64,000 nt of DNA from contig CP136066.1 in the NCBI GenBank assembly GCA_032622095.1, positions 57,810,609 to 57,874,608 on the forward strand, given 5' to 3'. The notes under the pieces are model-generated. The model was given only the letters and a program-made list of their open reading frames with translations. It did not search any database and was not told the DNA's origin. Positions 33,501-42,805 of the stretch are shown in pieces (the first letter of the stretch is position 1; the number at the start of each line of letters is the position of its first letter). The stretch is from Siphonodentalium dalli. Its lineage: Eukaryota; Mollusca; Scaphopoda; Gadilida; Siphonodentaliidae. The position numbers and the translations under genes are program-made.

Positions 33501-36500
33501 ATGTCAAGGACTAATGAGAAAACACTGATAACATGCATCTTGATAATCAGCAATATTAATAAAGACAGACCCAACCATGGTCTGCCATGGATTATAATAG
33601 GCAGAGTTCAAATTGTGAACTGTAATTATACTTTTAGAGCATGCATCTACATGTAAAGTAATGCTCTAAGTAATCAACTTCTTAACCACAGCAGAATTAT
33701 GGGTAACTTTTTTAGGATTTAGTCGGAAATATGGCTTGTTGCCATTCATCAGAAAGCTCTCCCCGAGAGCTTTCCGATGAATGGCAACAAGCCATATTTC
33801 CGACTAAATCCTGAAAAGTTACCCATAATTCTGCTGTGGTTTGATGAATGGCAACAAGCCATATTTCCGACTAAATCCTGAAAAGTTACCCATAATTCTG
33901 CTGTGGTTAAGAAGTCGATTACTTAGGGCATCTACATGTATGTGGATCCTAGGCTTTTTAGTCAATGAAATATTTCTGGCCTAGGAAATTTTTTAGCAAA
34001 TTTTTGCCAATGATATTACAGAGAAATCCAGCCATGCCAATCATTCAATTTAAGAAAACAACATCTGAGCTACTCACAAATGTAAACGATATTCCTCAGT
34101 CCGAGACAAATGTTTGTGGGTTCATGCTACCGCTTGCCAAATTTGCCAATGGCAAAAATATTTTCATTTGGCAAAAATGTTGGCAAGTGCATTTTTCGTT
34201 CAGCACCAACCCTGCAAATGGATATGATTCCTCCAAAGAGAGTCGCTGCATATAACTTATACATAAGAATGAAGTTGTGTGATGCCAATCTGATGTCAAT
34301 TTGGATGCCAAACTATTACGGTGAAGGAATTAGAGGACGTATAGCATAATAAAAAAATGAATATACCACTGACAAATGACTGATATTTTTAATAAATTGA
34401 TTAGGTACATTTCATCTCTTCATTTTACGACATGCCAAAAACAGACATTTACCTTTGGAATACAATGCCCGACCTTCGTTTTCATCATTGCATATTGATA
34501 TTTACTCAGCCAACTCTGAGTCAATTATTTTGTTGAATGTTGATTTTGTGATTGGGCCAAACCACAAAATTAACGAATAATAGACCCCCATGAATTAACA
34601 TAATTTCACAGTAGATTGTATGTTGGTTTAGCATCACCTGAATGGTGAAAGAAAACAATTCATGCATTGTGTACAACATTGATTTGCCAGTCTGCGATCG
34701 ACAATTCCAGTACTTTCCTTCATACTTAATAAATCCCAAATTATCACAACCATATCCATGTGTGAATGTAATTCCCAAACATCACAGTAAATTATGTGGG
34801 GAATTTGACATTTCATATAGCAGACATCCAAGGCTCAAAATAAGTGGCCGGTCAAGGTCATTGTCCAAGGAAAAATAGCTTATGTCCAATGCACTTCTGT
34901 ATCTGTCGGGTTAATATAACTATGTCATTTGAGAATTTCATGAGTGTTTAGTAATCGACATAAAGTTTTTTAAAACAAAAATAACATGGGTTTTTCCTGG
35001 GTGGCGATTGGAGGCTTACTAAAATATGTGCATCATTGATGAAAAATGGGTCGATTGGAATTTAAATACTGTCTCACACAGTACATCTGAAAATTTGACA
35101 GGCACCATTTTGAAATGAACAACACCATCCATTTGGTGCCTGTCATTTTTAAGTCAGAAATTTATTTTATTTTGAGCCTTGCAGACATCGTGGTTATTCT
35201 AATCAACGTTTCAGAGATTCTGTGTACCCAAATTATTGTTTTGTAGATCCTATGACAAAATTTCTTGATATGAAACAGAGAAGGCTTGATATACAGTAAT
35301 GCCCTAATTAATCGACTCTTTATCCACAGCAGAATTATGGGTAACTTTTCAGGATTTAGTCGGAAATATGGCTTGTTGCCATTCATCAGAAAGCTCTCCC
35401 CGAGAGCTTTCCGATGAATTGCAACAAGCCATATTTCCGACTAAATCCTGAAAAGTTACCCATAATTCTGCTGTGGATAAAGAGTCGATTAATTAGGGCA
35501 TTACTGTACCTATTTCAATGAGTAAACAAATTCCCTTTTTTAAATTCGCAGTCAAATCAAAATCTGCTGATCTGGGTCAGGTCTTCGTCCAGAAAAAAGA
35601 AATAATTGGCAAATTAAAAAAATCTGAAAAAGACATTAATAACATGCCGAAACTAATTGTTGTGCATATTTATTTCTATTTGAGGTGGTAATTTTTCACA
35701 TTTATCTGCATTTTTACCAATAACAGCAATTCTAATTTAGGTTGTGAATAGGCTGATTGTTTCTATGGCGACACATTTTCTTGATAATTACAATGCATGT
35801 GTGTGTTGAATTAACGTTTTAAGTTTGAATAAAATTAGAATGGAGATAACAGTGTGGTGCTTTGTTGGTCATGGGAACTTGACCAAATCAGCCTAATTAA
35901 CCAGCACATACCTGGGACTTCTAATTAACCGGCACATACCTGGGACTTCTAATTAACCAGCACATACCTGGGACTTCTAATTAACCAGCACATTCCTGGG
36001 ACTTCTAATGAACCAGCACATACCTGGGACTTCTTAGACAACAGAAGATTATAGGCTGCTTCTTTATCACTGTCATTTCCTTCAAAGAAGCCATCGACTG
36101 TCATAAAAAGGTCCAGCTCCTTCTCAGATGAACCCGAAACTGAAGAAATTTTAGATTCCACTGTCGTATAAGATGACGGAGAAATCATTCCATCAGCGGA
36201 TAAGTAAGCATCTGTGTCTGATGTAAAACCTCCATTGGAAGAGGGAGCATTGTACCTGCTGAGACAAAATATTTAAAAATACTCTTGTGTGGCGAATAAA
36301 GGTACTGTACATTTATTATTATGAGAAAAATCTGCCCTGCAAGATGTTTACTCTTGGGATCCAAATAAACATAGGGGGCGGAATAATAGTACAGGAGGCG
36401 GGATGTCCTCAAATTAAATAATAGTTGGACAGGGGTGAAATAATTAGGGTTATTTCCCAACATAATTTTTTTTTAAAACAGATACTAGAAACTGAAAACA

Positions 36501-39500
36501 ATTTCTCACTGTTCGCTAGAATCACATCATTGTCATTAATTTTGACAAGTTGATGTTGGGAATAACATACACAACCACTCAACCAGTGACAACCTCATGC
36601 TCGATTGATATTCGGAATGAAAAGTAAATTCACTGGTTAAATTCCGCTATTCGGACAATTTCGTTCCGGTGACTGGACAAATTCTGGTATATACCGGTAA
36701 TTATTAAAACCATTATCTCGTCTATGCCAAAACTAAAAGTGTTCTATACTATAGTATCCTTTCCTAACTCGGTATATTCAACTATGCTGAGTAAATATAT
36801 ATGTTATTCCTGATGACACTTGCGTCGCTTGACAAATGGAAATGTGGTTTACCGTCAAGACAAATTTGACGAGGTTCAGTCTTTTAGCGAAGTCCAAACA
36901 CACGTACTAGTAGTACAAACTTTTGGAAATCGGCCAAGCAAGGACACCATGTATTTTTGGGCGGGTTTGAAGCCCTAATTCTATACAATTGGTTTTAACC
37001 AATCACAGTGAGTGGTTTCTTCTAGACGAGAAGAGGGCGGTATCTTCGCCCATTTATTATTTTGATTGACGGTGCATCATTGTACTGAAGGAATAGGCGT
37101 GTCATAACTGACATTCATATCAATCTATCACCTGATCAGTCGTCGATTCATTTGGTGAATTCTCTTGTAATAAATATTACGCAGGGAAGTCGGAGGGTTT
37201 GTGTAATATTGTGAGCGAAAGGGGGACGTATTCTGGGTTTTCATATTCCCCTAATTTCGTTAGTAGTTCTAAACATTGTTTACTATGATGATTGAATATT
37301 GAAAAAATCACAACACAGGATTTAGTTGGAATTTAAAACTTAAATAACTCGAATTAGGCTTGAGTTAAACTATTTGTTTGTATACTAGTATGCTTATGAT
37401 TGGCTGGCACACACTGATTGCCGACGATATTACGATTATTTTAGTTTAGACGATATTATTGACGATATTGAAATTTTAACTGGGTATTGTCGATTAATCG
37501 GGAAACCGCCCTGCACTAGTTGCAGTATGGAATTTTGCAGAGAACCTCTTTTGTGATTCTGGCAATATTATTGAAAGGAAATCGGCAAAACTTTGAGACG
37601 GAACTGAGATGAACCACAATTTTTGGCTATTCTGGCCCATTGGGATTAAAATTGATCCTCCTGGATACAGGAACTGGTTGAGAAATGTGACTTTATTTTG
37701 TACCTGAAAAGTGATTTTTTGAGAGTTTGTGAGAGAAAAATCCAATATACATGTATCTGGTGATATCAGTGGTGAAAATAGTAACAATTAACCAGTATGC
37801 ATAATACATGTTAGTATTCAATGTATAGAAGGCAGAATAGCCAATTGTATACATCAATCACAACTTGTAAGCGATTGCAGGGCACGCTGGGGCAATATCT
37901 ACCATTTTCCATATTTTGACGGCCATTTTGAGCCAAAGTCACAATTTTGGTTCCAATAAGTTGGAATATTCATAGGTAATGATATACCTCACTTACATTA
38001 CAAAGTTATGTTCATTTCTTGTTCAAATATGAATAGGGCCAAAACGAAGAATACTTGTGTTTAGGGTAACCCGCCCGCCCCTACTCAAAACCTACCGCCA
38101 AATTCCATTTTATCGTTTTTCAAAAATTTCCTCCGACTTCATTTTATTTTTTTTATAATTAGGAATTCGCGACTATGGAATTAGCTTAAACAAGTATTTA
38201 AACCATTTCCTTGCAAATATCGTCAATTCTCGAAACGGAAGTGCCGCCATTGTTGTTGTCGTATATTCGTATTCCCTCGTCATTGTTCGGCAAACCTCGC
38301 CGATTTCTCGAAAGCGGAAACCAGAAAACACGCGATACTTGTGCCGGAATATGTATTAACTAGCAAATCGAAAGTAACCGGATATTTTGCCGATTGCTCA
38401 TGGCGATTGCAAATGGCGGAAACACTTCCGTGTGCGGATATATCCTGCATTTTAGCCATTAAACTTCACAAATGCGTTCATATGAATCAGACTAGAAACA
38501 TCATGGCGCCTGTCAACTATAGCACAGACATGTTGTCGTGTACGTGAACCGGTACCACACGGATTCTGATATGACAGAAAAGTACATAGTAATAAAATGT
38601 CAGATTAAAAATAATTCTGACACTTTTGAAATCGACCCAAAGCTCAAAATTCCTGGCATTATTATAGTTTATCCATCTCTCACCGCATCCACCCAGAAAA
38701 TTATAAGCCTGACGTAACATGAGTCTGTGTGTACCCATGCAGTAGGAGTGGTATGTGCCTGGTAGAACTATTTCTCATTAAATATTCATTAGTTCTACAG
38801 AAAACCGGACCCGATTAATCAACAACTTCTGTGTCGCAATGATCCGAATGCAACATCAGTCATAGGGTAATCAATGCACATATATTGTTCTTGGTGCTTA
38901 TTTTGTTTTACATGTGTGAATGCCACCACCGCTTTGCATATTGATTATGTTATGTACGTCACGTTGGCGTTGCCGCATGTATGTGCCATTTCCAATGGAG
39001 GAACTCTTGTTAAATTCACCTTCTTAGTATTCGAGTCGGTGGATAAACAAAATATCATAAGTGTCTTGTGTGGGAAATTGAACAGTAATATGTCCACTCG
39101 TATGATTTGGCCTGTAATATCCGAGCTTCAGCGTGAACATAAACCGTTTAATTTTCAACACTAGACACTTATTCTATATATAATATCATTTAATATCATG
39201 CTGTATACATGTCATTGAACTTCTGCAACACCATTAAACTGATTAAAGCTACCATGGCATTGATTAGTGTGACAATGACTTGCCCAAGCTATATACGAGT
39301 GACACTGGCAGACGATTAGAAGGCACGAATACTTAAATATTATTCCCCGTGAAAAATAAAATGAAAAAATAAAATAAAATGAAGTACCGCCCGCCCGCCC
39401 CTGTTTTTTTCCCTCATGTTACCCTAAACTCAGGTATTCTTCCTTTTGGCCTAGAATCCAAATTGTGAATTTTTGTGAAATTTTATACCGCATTCTGTAA

Positions 39501-42500
39501 AATCGAATTTTTGAGGGATCGGAAGGGGCTAGGACCCCAATAATTGCACATTTCATTGCCCCAATGATCACTTAATATACAAAATACAAAATAAAGTCAC
39601 ATTTCTCAACCAGTTCCAAACAGAATAAACTGATTTAGAAGATATAAGTTAATAAACATCATATTTTCAACTTCTGGTGGCCATCTTGGATAAGGAGTTT
39701 CAATTCAATTTTTCCCAATAAAAGTATCGTTATGTCTTAGCTTCACAAAAATATATACATTTGTATACATTTTACTACTAGTATAGTTCTCGCTATAATT
39801 TGCATCAAACTGACTTAGGACCTAGTCTAAAAAACGGTAGCCATGATGGCCGCCATCTTGTCTGGAGTCTACACGGCCACTTTTTGGTCTTGTTAACATT
39901 GCTTAAAAGTTGAAGGACATAATAAGGAACAAAATGAGTTGTGTAAAGTTAAGTCCCAGGAGGGGGGTGCAAGGGTACCCCTATTAGCTCCCGGACTATA
40001 TGCACAAATACCCATGGACATCATGTAGCCTGAAATTACAAATGCCAAGGTCAGAAAAAGACAGAGGAAAATACTTCTTTGCACAAAGGGTGATTACACC
40101 ATGGAACAGATTACTAGGCTTTATCGTCGAAGTCGAGACCCTTGGCAAATTCAAAACATTATTAGATGCACACCACTAAGGCACTATGATTTGAAGTACC
40201 AGTACCAGTTCTACTCATAAATTGTGATGGACACTGATAACATTCTAGAATTATATTATTATGTTCAATTAATAGCACATGGAACTAAATGACTTATTCC
40301 AGATTATGATGATGATGATGTATTGATGATGATGATGACTTTAGGATGGTCACTAAAAAGTGTAGCTCCGGCCCCGGCCCCGACTGGGAGAAAATGTGTA
40401 CTCGGAAGATATATGTTGCATATCTTTTCTACTTTATGGAAAAACAAATTTCTTTTGCTAAATTATATGCTACTATGCCAATTTATTCAATATGTGATAA
40501 AAAAATTACCGAAAAAATTACTAACATACTTTTTAATAGCATTTTTACTTCGAAAACACACTAAAAAGTGTACCCGAGCTAAATCTTGAATTTCACGCTT
40601 CACTATCCACTTCACAAACATTAAATGTTGTACAATACTTTTAACATGTTGTAGAAATAAATTGGTGATATGAATTAATTATTTTATGTAGTGAAACATA
40701 TTCAATTCTCACATTTGTCGTGGTGTCAAAAATGTCATACTCCGGCCCGACGCCGACTCGGGGGGAAATTGTGTACTCGGAAGATATATGATATAATTGT
40801 ATCACTATTATACGAATAATTTATTATTTCAACGAACTATAAGTCAGCGAAGTCATAGTTATACCAATGTTAGCTTCATTCAAACATTACAAATTATTCT
40901 TCTATTATAATAAACTTGACATCCAAATTACATTAAAAAGTGTACTCCGACGTTTGCGGCCAACGTTGGGGTTTTTAATTCAGTGTCTTTTGGTTCATTT
41001 TTAACTCCCCTTTTTAATAATATATACAGGCTTATCATTTATAATGACATGATCATATTCTTACTGATGTCTTGCTTGTTTTCCGATATTTTTTACCAAG
41101 GATGTCCACTCTCAGCGCGGGTCACTAATGGTGACTCGATCCGAGGTGAGTCAGTAGAATTACACTATATAGTCTGTGACTACACGTCAATAGAACCATG
41201 CAGTCACGTGTGTAGGATTCATCATGTCATTATACCATACATCATAGCAATAAGGCTAAGTTATCATTTAATTCAAACGGAATAGCTCTTGCATTTATAA
41301 TTATTTGGATCACTTGTACATATATGGTGAACACATGTATCACATTCTTCTGCAGAACATTCTACTATGTCATCGAATATATTAGGCAAACGGCATACAT
41401 CACAGTCCAATTCTAAGTCATATTTTAAAACATGTTTCTTATTGAGTTTCAACTGCTTCTTTCGTGAAGGAAACATGGAGAATCGTTTGTGTTCTAAACA
41501 CTCTACAAGGTGTTGGTGCAGTTTGGATTTATCAAAAGAGGTGTTACCTGTTGTTTGTGTAGTACAAAATTCAAACAGAAAAGCTAAGGCAAATATACCA
41601 CAATCGACAGGGCGAATTACGACATATCAAACTTAGCATATAATTTAGCAAAAGAATTTAGTTTTTCCATAAAGTAGAAAAGATATGCAACATATATCTT
41701 CCGAGTACACATTTTCTCCGAGTCGGGGCCGGGGCCGGAGTACACCTTTTAGTGACCATCTGACTTTAGTCAACTACGGATGACACATGACACATTGACG
41801 CTAATGGGGTCGTTGTCGTAATGTTTCATACATAAGATGCACACCGTGTGCATTTCTGTATACATAAATGCACACCAGTCTCGCATAGTTTCACGTGACA
41901 GGATCATTGTCGTAGTGTTTTCTACATAAAAGCTGCACGTGATGATATTTTTTGTATTAAAGTTGATTTTCTTCCGTTAATCGAACAAACAACAATGCAG
42001 TTCTTTCGGTCCCTGTTTAATACCGATACTAAGGTCAATATTAAGCGACCGATGATCAATTTTATTGCAGTTTCGTTATTGTGATAAAAGAATGTCTTCA
42101 TCAGAACTACGGAAAAAAAAAATAGTCTGAAATTCAGTGAAAAGCAGACGGCAATTATTTACGGCAACATTTCAATCTCGCGCCGGCTAAGACTGGTGTA
42201 CATTTATGCACACCGTGTGCATTTATGTATAAAACGTTATACATAAATGCACACGGTGTGCATTTATGCATAAAACGTTATGACAACTACCCCATTAGCC
42301 ACATTGACAGACGGTGGAAACAAACAGACAACATGTCAACAACAACAAACAAGACTTTCCAACCAACCAACCAAGACTTCTGGTGTTCTGAAGTTCTGAC
42401 TTACTCGTCATCGTTAGCTTCTTCAAATAAATCATCATCGTCATCTGCGCTGCTGTTAAGTACTGAATGAAATTGCGTTACACGACGTCTGCTTATCTTT

Positions 42501-42673
42501 GTGGATGCCATTTTCGCCACTTCCAATCTCAACTCTTCTATTTTCGATGCAAGCCTTTGAATTTCATTCAGCAACTTTTTTGTTTGACGAATATGATAAA
42601 TAATAGCGGTTGTTCCGATGAATAACCCAGCGCCGACTGTCAAAACCACAGCTGTGTTATGCCGAAACACCAT
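21422..42673 (-). CDS. RMDN: RMDN-family protein (RMDN3/PTPIP51-like), eight coding exons
   Basis: RMDN proteins are TPR-like proteins; vertebrate RMDN3 sits in the outer mitochondrial membrane and tethers it to the ER through VAP proteins, and RMDN1 associates with microtubules. Exons on the - strand: 42405-42673, 36024-36255, 30180-30352, 29399-29474, 27693-27770, 24639-24737, 23273-23326 and 21422-21532. Phases join without a break, giving about 363 residues. Residues 8-26 form a membrane anchor, about 30-56 a coiled coil, then an acidic stretch (75-90) and a Ser-rich linker with a candidate phospho-FFAT (Y107-A110). From about 145 the TPR-like domain has the family landmarks [60 protein letters not shown] and KPNVWKEN. 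The ATG has an in-frame TAA upstream. The end of the protein is uncertain (see the last exon). Introns are filled with transposons. Confidence 0.9.
21662..21833. mobile_element. Foldback MITE family A, copy 5, in the last RMDN intron
   Basis: CAAGCCTTGAAATAGTGTG ends with an exact 8 bp duplication GACAAGGT at 21654-21661 and 21834-21841. This copy has the shortest hairpin cores, with no stem beyond GGGTGAATTCACCC. Confidence 0.9.
22038..22524. mobile_element. hAT-like MITE family E, copy 2
   Basis: Full-length relative of 12497-12988, starting CAAGGCTCAAAATAAGTGGC and ending TATTTGCAGCCTTG. The target duplication is no longer recognisable. Confidence 0.8.
22739..22901. mobile_element. Hairpin MITE family B, copy 4
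   Basis: Shortened palindrome (apex lost) flanked by TA. Both arms carry the variant CTTGAC / GTCAAG in place of CTTAAC / GTTAAG. Confidence 0.85.
23273..23326 (-). CDS. RMDN: RMDN coding exon 7 (residues 310-327)
   Basis: An 18-codon exon reading [18 protein letters not shown], with acceptor ttttcag and donor AAG|gtatga. Both ends are phase 0. Confidence 0.9.
23341..24399. other. RMDN intron; 36 bp tandem repeat at 24093-24190
   Basis: Contains about 2.5 copies of a 36 bp unit (ATTCAATGTGGTGGATTGGA at its start) in an open frame on both strands. Otherwise no feature was recognised. Confidence 0.5.
24400..24612. mobile_element. Hairpin MITE family B, copy 5
   Basis: Full palindrome with ends CAGCAATGCCC / GGGCATTACAG and TA on both sides. 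It lies immediately intronic to RMDN exon 6. Confidence 0.85.
24639..24737 (-). CDS. RMDN: RMDN coding exon 6 (residues 277-309)
   Basis: Reads [20 protein letters not shown] then [13 protein letters not shown], matching the W-ERK-AA-LFA-PP signature of RMDN proteins. The donor GAG|gtaaga lies only about 27 bases upstream (gene strand) of the family B hairpin at 24400-24612. Confidence 0.93.
25022..27313 (+). repeat. 86 bp identical direct repeats 2.2 kb apart
   Basis: The segments 25022-25107 and 27228-27313 are identical over 86 bases (both start CAATATCAGCGTCCACCATG). The space between holds diverged tandem units of about 74 bp (25380-25560, 'taaaggtcatcgtag'), and a second duplicated block (GAGGCGCGTTCACGTGGT at about 26468 and 27163). 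No coding region was recognised. Confidence 0.65.
27472..27672 (-). mobile_element. Interspersed repeat family D, copy 3 (partial)
   Basis: Runs from CACTTGGTTTTAGAGTTATC to GATCGGATTGAGTACC. It ends 20 bases from RMDN exon 5 on its intron 5 side. Confidence 0.65.
27693..27770 (-). CDS. RMDN: RMDN coding exon 5 (residues 251-276)
   Basis: Reads [20 protein letters not shown] then GRWCFS, the family's most conserved TPR-like segment. The acceptor is attttag and the donor AGT|gtaagt. Both ends are phase 0. Confidence 0.92.
28340..28935 (+). repeat. Diverged tandem repeat, unit about 165 bp
   Basis: Three units share GTCAAATTCTAAGTTGAAAA, 'ggacagaac', 'aaatacacataccaa', 'ggatcagatcaaataatccaaac' in part and 'cggaaac'. 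It ends in a GGAC-rich microsatellite (28848-28900). Confidence 0.7.
29399..29474 (-). CDS. RMDN: RMDN coding exon 4 (residues 225-250)
   Basis: A short exon, found by phase and homology. It completes the split Trp and reads [20 protein letters not shown] followed by GYDIK. The acceptor is cttttag and the donor AAG|gtaaga. Confidence 0.9.
30180..30352 (-). CDS. RMDN: RMDN coding exon 3 (residues 168-225)
   Basis: Reads [20 protein letters not shown] at its start and ends CSCAHKW with the Trp codon split. This matches the FLWRLARA..HKWYA region of RMDN proteins. The acceptor is ttcttttcag and the donor ATG|gtatgt. Confidence 0.92.
30940..32690 (+). repeat. Tandem array of family G, unit about 173 bp
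   Basis: About ten units share CCTCATAGTAGTGAACATCC, ATACCAAATTTCATTGAGAT, ACATGAACAGACACCAGAC and AGATAAACAAAGATGAATAA. The block 31144-31838 is repeated almost unchanged as 31839-32533 (period 695 bp). Open frames in the array are identical repeats of one another and not genes. Confidence 0.88.
33106..33359. mobile_element. Foldback MITE family A, copy 6, between 60 bp direct repeats
   Basis: Two-hairpin element like copy 1. It is immediately flanked by direct repeats 33047-33106 and 33360-33419, which differ at about four positions and start TAGGTATAAATAAATT. No separate 8 bp duplication is seen. Confidence 0.82.
33655..33936. mobile_element. Hairpin MITE family B, copy 6, with a doubled right arm
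   Basis: The right arm segment (GATGAATGGCAACAAGCCAT to CTGCTGTGGTT) occurs twice in tandem, at about 33774-33841 and 33842-33909. The outer ends are decayed. Confidence 0.8.
33937..34828. other. RMDN intron 2, no gene seen
   Basis: AT-rich. A short inverted pair (ACCACAAAATTAACGAATAA type) near 34555-34610 resembles 54190-54250. Open frames here lack family resemblance. Confidence 0.4.
34829..35181. mobile_element. hAT-like MITE family E, copy 3
   Basis: CAAGGCTCAAAATAAGTGGC ... TTATTTTGAGCCTTG with an exact 8 bp duplication CAGACATC at 34821-34828 and 35182-35189. It has an internal deletion of about 130 bp relative to copy 1. Confidence 0.88.
35294..35506. mobile_element. Hairpin MITE family B, copy 7
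   Basis: Full palindrome flanked by TA. Both arms share the copy-specific variant TAATTAATCGACTCTTTATC, so the stem stays paired. Confidence 0.87.
35900..36034 (-). repeat. 28 bp tandem repeat carrying the exon 2 splice donor
   Basis: Five copies of the unit CCTGGGACTTCTAATTAACC (first 20 bases, + strand) start at 35911, 35939, 35967, 35995 and 36023. On the gene strand each unit contains the last 11 exon bases and the start of the intron. The copy at 35995 has lost the GT; the other four keep CAG|gtatgt. Confidence 0.9.
36024..36255 (-). CDS. RMDN: RMDN coding exon 2 (residues 90-167)
   Basis: Ser/Thr-rich linker followed by the start of the helical domain ([20 protein letters not shown]). 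The acceptor is a tandem CAGCAG (alternative start at 36258). The donor CAG|gtatgt is the first of five repeats of a 28 bp unit. It joins exon 3 in phase 0. Confidence 0.88.
36464..37650. other. RMDN intron 1, no gene seen
   Basis: No recognisable exon or element. The open frames here do not look like any family known to me. Confidence 0.4.
37660..39626. mobile_element. Inverted-repeat-bounded region in RMDN intron 1
   Basis: Outer pair: GGAACTGGTTGAGAAATGTG (37669-) with its inverse ending at 39626, extending into ACTTTATTTTGTA. Inner pair: GGCCAAAACGAAGAATACTT (38038-) with the inverse ending about 39460, followed by a GGGTAACCCGCCCGCCCC-type stretch on both sides. The inside has no recognised transposase. 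It looks like two nested DNA elements or one with a broken terminal region. Confidence 0.6.
40042..40343 (+). pseudogene. LINE (CR1/L2-like) C-terminal fragment
   Basis: 45 codons to a TAA at 40177-40179 read [16 protein letters not shown] and [12 protein letters not shown], the typical C-terminal end of CR1/L2 reverse-transcriptase proteins. The 3' tail ends in a GATGAT microsatellite at about 40307-40340, as expected for this group. It is 5' truncated. Confidence 0.75.
40345..41760. mobile_element. MULE-like DNA transposon with Ulp1 remnant
   Basis: Ends GATGGTCACTAAAAAGTGTA / TACACCTTTTAGTGACCATC, with roughly 100 bp arms including CGGCCCCGGCCCCGACT and GTACTCGGAAGATATATGTT. An exact 9 bp duplication TGACTTTAG lies at 40336-40344 and 41761-41769. 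A further partial left-arm copy is inside at 40735-40790. It carries an Ulp1-like protease remnant (see next). Confidence 0.85.
41273..41626 (-). pseudogene. Ulp1-like (C48) cysteine protease C-terminal remnant with Cys-rich tail
   Basis: A 117-codon open frame on the - strand begins right after a TGA. It starts [16 protein letters not shown], which fits the segment around the catalytic Cys of Ulp1/SENP-like peptidases (..DCG.FA.A). About 40 residues on comes [10 protein letters not shown], then a Cys/His cluster [20 protein letters not shown] continuing CDTCVHHIC, which looks like a RING/PHD-type metal-binding tail. The upstream His and Asp of the protease triad are absent, so it cannot be active. 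Such proteases are known passengers in MULE and related transposons. Confidence 0.72.
41800..42299. mobile_element. MULE-like element, 500 bp
   Basis: GCTAATGGGGTCGTTGTCGT / ..ACAACTACCCCATTAGC ends with paired ATGCACACCGTGTGCATT palindromes in both arms. An exact 9 bp duplication CACATTGAC lies at 41791-41799 and 42300-42308. It does not code. Confidence 0.85.
42405..42673 (-). CDS. RMDN: RMDN coding exon 1 (residues 1-90)
   Basis: Encodes the membrane anchor ([18 protein letters not shown]), the coiled coil with heptad-like [15 protein letters not shown], a basic patch SRRR and an acidic run [10 protein letters not shown]. The donor is GA|gtaagt, leaving phase 2. Confidence 0.88.
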
Positions 42674-42805
42674 ATTCGTGAATAAACAGGATTAATCAGA
42701 AATAAGGCATCAAAATCGACTCGAATTGGCGGGTGTTGGGTCCAAAAATCAAGTTGGTCTTAGATAACAGAGCCCACAATAGAACGTCAGCTCCGTTACG
42801 AAATT

